A DNA stretch of 64,000 bases from Ananas comosus (lineage: Eukaryota; Streptophyta; Magnoliopsida; Poales; Bromeliaceae). The notes beneath the pieces were generated by a model. The model saw nothing but the letters and a program-made list of their open reading frames with translations. It was not told the DNA's origin and did no database searches. This document shows, one piece after another, positions 53,601 to 62,600 of the stretch (its first letter is position 1; the number at the start of each line of letters is the position of its first letter). The stretch spans positions 6,562,037 through 6,626,036 of the forward strand of contig NC_033640.1 of assembly GCF_001540865.1 (NCBI RefSeq), given 5' to 3'. The position numbers and the translations under genes were made by a program.

Positions 53601-56600
53601 CAAATGTGTAGATAAATGAATTTGTGAAGAAAAAAGTAATGAGCTCCTATGCGTGGAAGAGAGGATTGGATATTAATAAAAAATTTGCCCTAATTAATTA
53701 AACAAAAAATGTAAATTATAATTTTTGAGCTTGCCCGCTAATAGAATAGCGATCTTCTCGCATTTGCCCCAATATTTTTTAGCGGTTGGTAGCAGCTACC
53801 CAGAATGCTTCGGGCCTACCCCATAAATAAAACAAAAAGAAAAAAACAAAAAAAGTTGCACCAGTAAAAAACTGGCCAGCACGGCACATGCCGGCAATCG
53901 CCGGGCCTGCTCTCGATCTCGTCGCGCACACTCATGGCCCCGGTTGCCCCGCGCCACAGTAAAGGGGTCGCGAAGCTTAATGAACCCTATATGGTTTATT
54001 TTGCCAGAAGATCGGCTTTGATCGCAATTATCTGCAAAAGTTCCATCTTTCGGATTTTATATAAAGCAGCACTTTGGGATCATAAATTCTACACACTACA
54101 TGTCTCTTCCTCTTTTAGCATGTTATAATTTGATTGTAAACTACACAATAAAGAAGCCATCGTTTCACTTTGGCATCAACTGAGAAACTTGTGATTCTTA
54201 ACTTTTTCTAATCGCCAGTATCCTGCTGCGCCCAAATGCTCTTGATTCGTACTGCGAAAACTGTCTATCCTAAACGAGTCCTGAGCCGTGGCCTGAATAC
54301 TGCTACAAAAATACTAGATCTCCATTTGTATTGTGCTACGAAGTACTCGCCAACTATCTCGTTCTTTGGATCCTTAAATTTTGTTAACATGTCAGACTAG
54401 GGCTTTTCTCTTTAATTTCAGATTCTAATTGTTTATGAAAATACAATTTGAAACTTGGAATCTGACTCTGAAAATGCGACATTTTTCCAGCTCTTCCGCA
54501 AGGCACCAAAATATTCCAGCTTCCTATGCCCTAATCTCAAACTACATGAGCCGGCATTGAAAGGGAAAAAAAGCGGGGAGAGGAAGTACAAGAACGAAAG
54601 GCCGCCGGAAGTTGCGATAGAAGCCCTAGTCCGCGCAACCTGAAGACAGAATCATCGAAGCAACGCGCGAGCACTTGAATCCCTTCGCTTACTTCGTCAA
54701 ATATTAATTAAAGCTCCTTAATATTTGTTCTCACTGCATTATCCAATCAATTTAATATTACTAAGGAGATCTCTCATTGGAACCAAAAAAACAAATAGCT
54801 CCCCTGCTGGCTGCTACCAAAGGCGCATGCCCATAGGAGCGCCGTCCCATGCAGTTTTGGCATTCGATTTGGCTCTCATACGCACCCGCGCCGACCTTCT
54901 AAAAATTCCATACGCTCAGGTTCACACGTTGTCCATGACGAGGACCTTCCAATGCGTCCCTTGTGCCCCCCCGCCTACGCTCCTCCCCTCCCCCCCTCCC
55001 AGACAATTTGGCACACTTGTTGTAACCGTATTTTCGACTGAAACCTTGGTGGCTTGACAGTTTACGAACTCAATAAACAAATTTTAAGGCACATCAAATA
55101 TAAAATTTTATTTTTGCGTTAGAAGATTGAAAATACTGATAAAATTAAAAGTTAAATTAAATTAATTGATACTTAAATTTATTTAATTTATTTGTCATAT
55201 AATTTATTGCTTAATTTTTTTGATAGATCTACTATTTTTTGAAAAAATTAATTAAAAAATAATTTTTTAAAATTATTTTAAAAATATTTTTTTGTATTTA
55301 TAAAATAAAGATTGTAATATAGTCAAAAGAAAAAAGAAAAAAAAAAGATGTCTTTGCATTTTAAAAATTCTAACATATAAAAAATTGTATTCTGTATCAG
55401 ATATAGTTGTACTTTACATACAAAAAAGCTTATAAGTATGTTAATTGATGAGTATAGTAAGCTATATATAGCAAATATTCATAATTATTTGATTAAATCT
55501 TTCAAAATAATATTATAAGAGCTTATTGAAATAAAAAAAAGTGAAATAAGTCTGTGCCAAAACGTGCCAGTAGTAGGAAGTCATGCGTATCTGTAGAACG
55601 CAGCGGAAGTATTCGTTCGTACCTTTTTGCGGAAGCGATTCTCGTTACAACTCGATGAGCCCGGATCGTCGAGGTTGATTCACGTGTCCTTTGATCGTCC
55701 TTGATTAAATCTTCTCACGTTCCAAACTCGCGATGGATCGAACTACAAACGAGCACGATCACAAATCCACCGTTCAAGTCCCTCTTAGAATAATAGGTCG
55801 ATGGAGGATGTGGTTTCTCTCATTCGTTTTCTTATTCTCTTTTCTTTTTCCGTTCTTGTTCGTTCTTATTATGTGGGATCGCCCGTATATTTATAAGGGA
55901 TTCCAAATTCCTAATAGCGTTAGAGATAAGGTCAAATCGGTTATTAATTGTTATCCTAATATGACTAGGATTTATCTCTAACTAACTTTCCAATTTGAAA
56001 GCGAGATTAATTCCAATCAAATTAGATAACATAACATCCGTCCGATCGAACCCGCTTATGGGCGTACTCGATTCGATTTAACCGAATGCCAACAATATCT
56101 ATCGGCACGCAAGCGTATCATGTGTCGGCACGGAAGCGTGCCAGTGCCGTACTGTGCTAGGCAGACAGCGGCACGCCCCCGTGCCTAGGGGTGTAAAACG
56201 GGCCGGGCGGCCCGTGGCCCGCTCGGCCCGGCACGACAGCTGGCTGGGCCATGGCCCGGCACGGCTATTGTAGCATCCGTGCCGGGCCGGCCCGGCCTGA
56301 CTCCACGGGTCGTGCTGGGCCGAGCCTCTGCGGCCTATAGTCCCGGCACGGCACGGCCCGTGTCGGGCCTGAGCCGTGCCGGGCCAGAGGATCGGCCAGC
56401 AGCCCGGCACGGCACGGCCCGGATATAAAGAAGTCTGTAGGGCCTGACAAGCCAGGCCTAAGCTAGGCTTTAGGCTAGCCTTTAGTAGGCCTGCCACGGT
56501 CCAAGGGTCTGCAGACCTTTGGACAGTGGGCCCGACGGCTATTGAGCTGTTAGGTTGGGCCATGTCATGGACTTATGGGTGTTTTTTTTCCTTTTCGAAT

Positions 56601-59600
56601 TTTTTTTTATTATTTTTCAAAAAGAAGGTTAAAAAAAGTAAAAAAAAATATTTTTTAATCAAAATGACCATAATGTCCTCACTAACATTCAAAAATTTAA
56701 ATGTTAGAGAGGACATTTTGGTCAAAAAGTAAAAAATATTTATATATATATTTTTAAATTTTTTTATATCTATAAATACTACTACAAACATTCAAATTCA
56801 TCACAACAAACTACTCTTCATTCATTTTCTTCTACAAACACTTCCTACTCTTAAACTTTCAATTTAAATTCTTTTCTCTCTCAACTCTCAAGTTTACTTT
56901 GCAAAAACTTATGTTGATTTTTTTTCTCTATTGTTTGCTAATTGGTTGTATAAACAATACCATTTTATTTTAAATATATTTTTGATTTTTTGAATTTTTA
57001 TATTTTTCTCTAATGTAATTATATAATATGAGTAATTCAAATACCAATTTTATTATTTGTGTTTTAATTTTTTTAATTTTATAAAATTTTTAAATGAGTT
57101 TTAGAATGTTGGGTATAATTGTGTAAATTAAAATTTATAAGTCAAAAAGTTATAATTTAAAATCTTTTTCCTACAAAAATAATTTTTTTAAAAAATACAA
57201 ACTTTATGTAATATGATTAATACAAACTTTATATATTTGTTGTAATTATTTTTTTAAATATCAATTTCTCTTCAAATAATAAAAAAAGGTATTAAAAATA
57301 TTTTTTTTTCTGAAAAAAGAATTCTGAAAAAAAAAACTGTGGAAAGGAGAAAAAAGGAAGGCCTGGCGCTTGGTAGCCTGGCAGGCTGGCACGAGGCCCG
57401 ACCCGGCCCTGCACGGCACTTCCCATGCTGGGCGGGCCAGGGGGCCGGGCCGGGCCTCCTACTTCATGAAAACGGGCCGGCACGGCACGGCCCGGATTAA
57501 GAACCGGGTCGGGCCGGGCCGACCCGTGGCCCGAATTGGCCCGGAAAATGTGGGCCGTGCCAGCCCGGCACGTCCCACATTACATCCCTACCCGTGCCAC
57601 GGCACTTTAAACCTTGCCTTACAGGTAAAGCACAAATTTATTTAAAATAGAAGATTTAATAGCATGACAAATAAACATTTGATTGCATGCTGCTGTGCAT
57701 ATCCTTGATTTTATTTTGTTATTGCTATTATATATCCTTATTTAATTTTTCTATTATAGATTGTTTGCACACTAGTGATTTATGGGTTTCTCTTGACAAT
57801 GATAGCTGAAATATAGTTGTAATTTTTTACATCCTCAATTAATTACACCATTGACCACCTAACCTTTATTGGAGTTCTCACTTTGATTTCTGACCTTTCA
57901 ATTTTGCTATTATGTTCTAACATCTATTAATTCTTTGAAATAAGTTCCTTCTGTCAAATGGCCAAGTCACATGAAAGTTGCCACATCGGCACTAGATCAT
58001 GTCTGACATTTTAGCAATGGAGGTTGATGTGTGCCAATGTCTGTCTGACTTAGTAGGTTTTTCTCATGGAAGGTACTTTGATTGAACCTAGTTACATGCA
58101 TTACCCAACCAGTTGCAAAATAAAGAGTTGGGGATGAAGTGGAAATTCCGGTAAATATTGGGGTCAAGTGGTTCAATCAACCCTTTTTTTGGTGTAAAAT
58201 ATGAATTAGCGAACTAACCAGCATAAAAAAGAACAGAGAAGTCCATTCCTAAATAGTAGTCACCTTAAATTGCATGGGAACTTGATGATAGGCAAAAGTC
58301 TTAAATGTAGAAAACCTCGTGGATGTGTCACAGTTTGCACTTTGTCCCATTCAATATAAATGTCCTGCAAATAACCCTAACGATGCATCTGAAATCTTCC
58401 TAGGGGCCTACAGCTGACAGCACTAACAGAGTGAGTAAAATGGTTAGAACAACCTGTTGTTTCTCTCCTCCTTGTGCTGCTTCTCCTCATCTACCATCAC
58501 ACCGCTCGCTTGTTCACCTCACCCTCTCTCCTTTTCCTCAACCATCATCGCCTTCTTCTATGCCATGTCATTGTCCTCGTCCTGTCCATTATATAGATTT
58601 GAGGTGAAGCTTGGGCTTGGGAGGAGAAAGACAAATGGGCAAACCAATGAGGGAAGAAGGGCACTTTTGCTACTAAAATTCATATTTTGGGGTTTCTAGC
58701 AGATTTTGGACAGCAAACAGACAGATGGAGGTTAATGTGATAATGGTGTAAACATGGAGAGGCAGATCTCTATTTTTGTTGGGTTATTCTTTTCTTATTC
58801 CTTGATATAAGTGCAAATCGCTATACATTATATTAAGGGGGTTATCTAGGTTTTTGTGAAAACAAAAATGTGGAACCACACACCCTCAGCGTCTACTGTT
58901 TCGTCATTTTTTCAATTGGAATATACATCGAGCTTGGTATATTTAGTTTATCAAAGGCCATGTATGTTCATACTTTTATTTGTTAATTTTGTTCTGGTTC
59001 ATAATTTGAAATCAATAAAGTTTTCATATCAGATAACAATATTGCATATATGTTAATAACTGGATACTATGTTATAGAAGTAATCTTCAAGTTTGAGTGA
59101 GTAATTAGTGACTACTTTGTTGTGATATTTCAGACTGACTGTGGTGCTGGTTTTTGCTTTGATGTAGTGCCCCTTCTCGCGTGTTTGAGGTTGCATTGAA
59201 GTCGAATGTGTTTGAAATGGAAATGAATGGACAATCAAGGTAAACAGATGATGGAATTATTTATGTTCCATCTTGTCACGAAAAGTGCATTTTGTTGACA
59301 GCATTCGGGACAAATTCCTTAATTTTATATTTTTGCCTTTTTTTCATCAAAGCAATGCTATTCGTATGGATGTCTTAACGCATTTCTCAAATTGAGCCTG
59401 TATAGGAGTCTAATTGATTGTCTTGTGGCCAACTGATTTGTCCAACTAGCTGAGGTGGATGCACTATATTTTTTTTTCGCCATTTGAGTTCTTATTATAT
59501 CTCAAAAAGTAGCTGCCTGGGCACTCCGTTAAGGGTTCGTCAGCCTTGTCATGTTTCAGTAGGAGTGATTTTGGTAAGCGAATATTATGATTTATTAGAG

Positions 59601-62600
59601 GACTACTTGGCCATATGTAATAAATATTCCTTGTCAAAAAATAAAAAGCGTATAAATAATATACTTGAGAAAAGTGGGCCACTAGCTGAGACAGTGGATC
59701 GTGGCATACCATAGATGATGGATCTTAGCAACATGCTTCATTCTTGCCAACTGCCATGCTGTCCTTTTCCAAGAAAGCAGAGTGAAGTAGGCATCCTTTT
59801 TTTTAATTTTTTTTTAATTTTTTTTTAACTTCAGCCACTGCCACCTGTTTGCTTTAATATTTATGTGGTCATCCGTTTTAAAATCTATTGTAGTTGCTTA
59901 TAATTGAGTTTGACAAGATTGCTACTCATTACTTGTGAAAAACTAGTGTGTTATTAGGTTTTCATTATAGTTGTTTTTATTAGGTTTTAGTGCAAATGAT
60001 CTTTAAAGATAAGTCAAGTGAGTACTAGGGAGCCCTCAAAACAGTGCTATGGAAATGAAAACTTACCAAGGAGAATATTTCTTGGATGGAATTCTTTGTT
60101 TCTTCAACGGACTATTTGGTTAGATGTAATTGTAGATGCAATGTAGTTGCAGATTCATGCAGTTGAAAGCGTAGCAGTTATAACTACATTTATATTGATT
60201 GGTTAGATGTAATATAAACTGCTGCAGATGTAAATAATTTGTTTGGTCGCATGTAGTAGAAACTGTATTTACAAATTTTACCACTTTATTTATGAGTGGT
60301 AAAATTATCCCTAACGTAGAAGAAAAATTATTATTTTTTTAAATAGGTAATTTGGTATGTAAGCTAATCTCTTATTTAGAATTACTCTCTCCGATTGTTG
60401 TAGTTGGAACTGTAGCCAATTAATTTGGGCGTAATTGTTGTAGTTGAACCTTCTTATGCAGTGCTAGCTACACAATAGTTAGATTCAAATGCATCAAACC
60501 AGCTGTTGTAATTGAGTCTACATGCAATTACAACTGTAGTGTACTCATAACTACTTGCAACCAAAGAGCCCTAAGTGGGGGAGATAAGCTTTTAAGATCA
60601 ACTGAATGGAGATTGTGGAGTGTAAATGACTGCATTGGCTGTGGAATATAACATTGACTGCATTAGCTGTGGAGTATAACATTGACTGCATTGGCTGTGG
60701 AGTATAACATTGACTGCATTGGCACACTCTTTTAATTGTTCTAATACTGGATGTTGAGTGCATTTAAATGCTGAAGTGTTGTTTCCTCTTTGCCTGATAT
60801 CCTTTACTAAACATGTTTTGCTTCTCAGAAAGGTTTCTTGTGTTTTTTTTTTCCTTCTTGTATGCTGCTAATATGTCACCGCTCAATAAAGGTGTTGTCT
60901 TTCTAAAATAGCTCTTTATTATTCTTTCAGTAGTTCATGGTTTCTATCAAGGGGGCTTGCAAGGATGCTTTACGCAGCCTGTGAAGAAAATCGCGACTGT
61001 TGCATGTTGACAACTTCAGGTATGTTTTCGATTTATAAAGAGAAATATTTTCTTCCTGTTAGTTGCTGCGCTCTTCTGAAAGATACATTTTTTCGAACGA
61101 AACCTTTACCTGGGCAAATTTTGCAATTTGTACTATAGTCTTAATGTTGTAGTTGTGTGACACCACAATAGTCCCATATCGGATGGGAACGGGGTTGTGA
61201 TTGGGAATATAAGGAACCATAGACCCTAGTAATAGTAGTTGGGCTTAAGCATTTTGGGCTAGTGGTTTGGGCTCAATAAGTTATTATTCCTAATGGATCG
61301 GGTTCTTATATTTGGTATCGGAGCCAATTCACCAGTCTATAGTGTGAGGTGGGCCTCACATTGCCTTGTGATTTTGGGCTATGTGTGTAATTGGGTTGAG
61401 GAGGTCGACAGGGCCTAAACGAGGGGAGTGTGTGGCACCCAATACATATTGGATGGAAATGGGATTGTGATTTTGGAATTGAAGGGATCATGGACCCTAG
61501 TATAATTGGGCTCAAGTATTTTGGGCTAGTGGTCCGGGCTCAATGAGTTATTATTGCTAGTGGATCGGATTGTTATAGTTTGGTTTTGCTGTTTCCTTTG
61601 GTTATTTATTTTACTTGATGGAAGTGCAAGCTCCTATTTTTTGCCTATAGCTGATATCAAACCCAAAGTACTAAGCTTTTTAGTTTGTGTTATTGTAGAG
61701 TAAGCATTCTTCTATTGATCATGACCTAACTCACGTCTACAATTTTACCTTTGTGTAGTCATCATCAACTGTTCTCTGATATTTGTTGTTCCGTGCCAGT
61801 GCTTGATTTCATTATTCAAGTTGTGGAGAAAGGTGCTGAGGATAATGTGGTCTCTGCGCTTGTTGTCTTCTCTCTTCAATATGTCCTTGTTAATCATATG
61901 CACTGGAAATTCGAGAAGACTGCTGGCTGGAAAGCAACACTCAAGGTTTTTTTTTTCTTAATTTTTATTGCAGCTTGTTCTAGTACTTGTGCCTGAGATT
62001 TCACCATTCAAGGTAGTGAATTACTCTCTTTGTTTTTTTTAAGAACTTACTGTGTTTGTTTAAACTTGTAAGTTTTATTGCCTTTAGCAATAATAATGTC
62101 GATCTATATCTTGGACCATTGGTTTTATCTACAAGGACTTCCCTAAAGTATTTGATTTGAATAGAATATTCTTTTGATCAGTTTGTAGCTAAGTAAAAGT
62201 AAATAACTTAAACGGAGAAAAAACAATGTATTCAAGATTGGTCTTTGCTTTATAGGTTCTGGAACTGGTGAAAAGCTGTATTAGAACTACCCCAATTACA
62301 AGTAAACTTGGTGGCCTTGTTCGGGACATTATACTGTATGATTCATCTATACAAAATGTTCTTTGGCGAATTTTGTTTACATCGATGCAAATTTTGGAGG
62401 TTATCATTACTTCTATTCTTTCCTTCCTTGTAATGTGAATATTTTTAAACTTCATTTGTTCTATGCCTTTTGTTTCCTGTAATTGCATACTTTTTGCAGA
62501 AGTTGTATGCGACTTGCCATCATCAGTTGGAGTTAGAAGATGTACAGCTTGTTGCTTGTTGTGTCCTTGATGTTTTTTATGATATGCTAGCTGATCTATC

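Larger units (their letters stand above)
53066..57616. mobile_element. Nested GGCACG-family complex
   Basis: The outer ends are CAAGGTTTAAAGTG (53066) and CTTTAAACCTTG (57616). At about 53298 a second, oppositely oriented family member begins (CAAGGATTCAAGTGCCGG). It runs into 25 Ns (53535-53559), after which the sequence continues as the mirror-image arm (53560-53930). Sequence at 53935-55055 is unrelated to the family. Family sequence resumes at 55058 and is interrupted by a solo LTR (55592-56094) and a hAT element (56186-57590). No good target duplication for the outer unit. Confidence 0.6.
52754..59167 (+). other. Intron 16 of NUP188
   Basis: Holds a nested stack of GGCACG-family pieces with a solo LTR and a TAGGGG-ended hAT element (53066-57616). 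The stretches 52754-53040 and 57625-59167 are ordinary intron sequence; CTCCTCCTTG-type pyrimidine-rich sequence lies at 58460-58600. Confidence 0.8.
59240..60930 (+). other. Intron 17 of NUP188
   Basis: Contains a MITE-like element (about 60109-60571) and a 28-bp tandem repeat (60627-60722). The first 850 bp show nothing recognised beyond T/A-rich runs near 59798-59830. Confidence 0.8.

Noticed and set aside
53058..57624. 8-bp target duplication for the outer GGCACG complex (GTTTTAAG versus CCTTACAG)
   Set aside because: Four of eight positions differ, so I do not claim a duplication for the outer unit.
61748..61799. Upstream acceptor TGTAG for NUP188 exon 19
   Set aside because: It would put the conserved [12 protein letters not shown] segment out of frame; the acceptor at 61799 fits phase and family.
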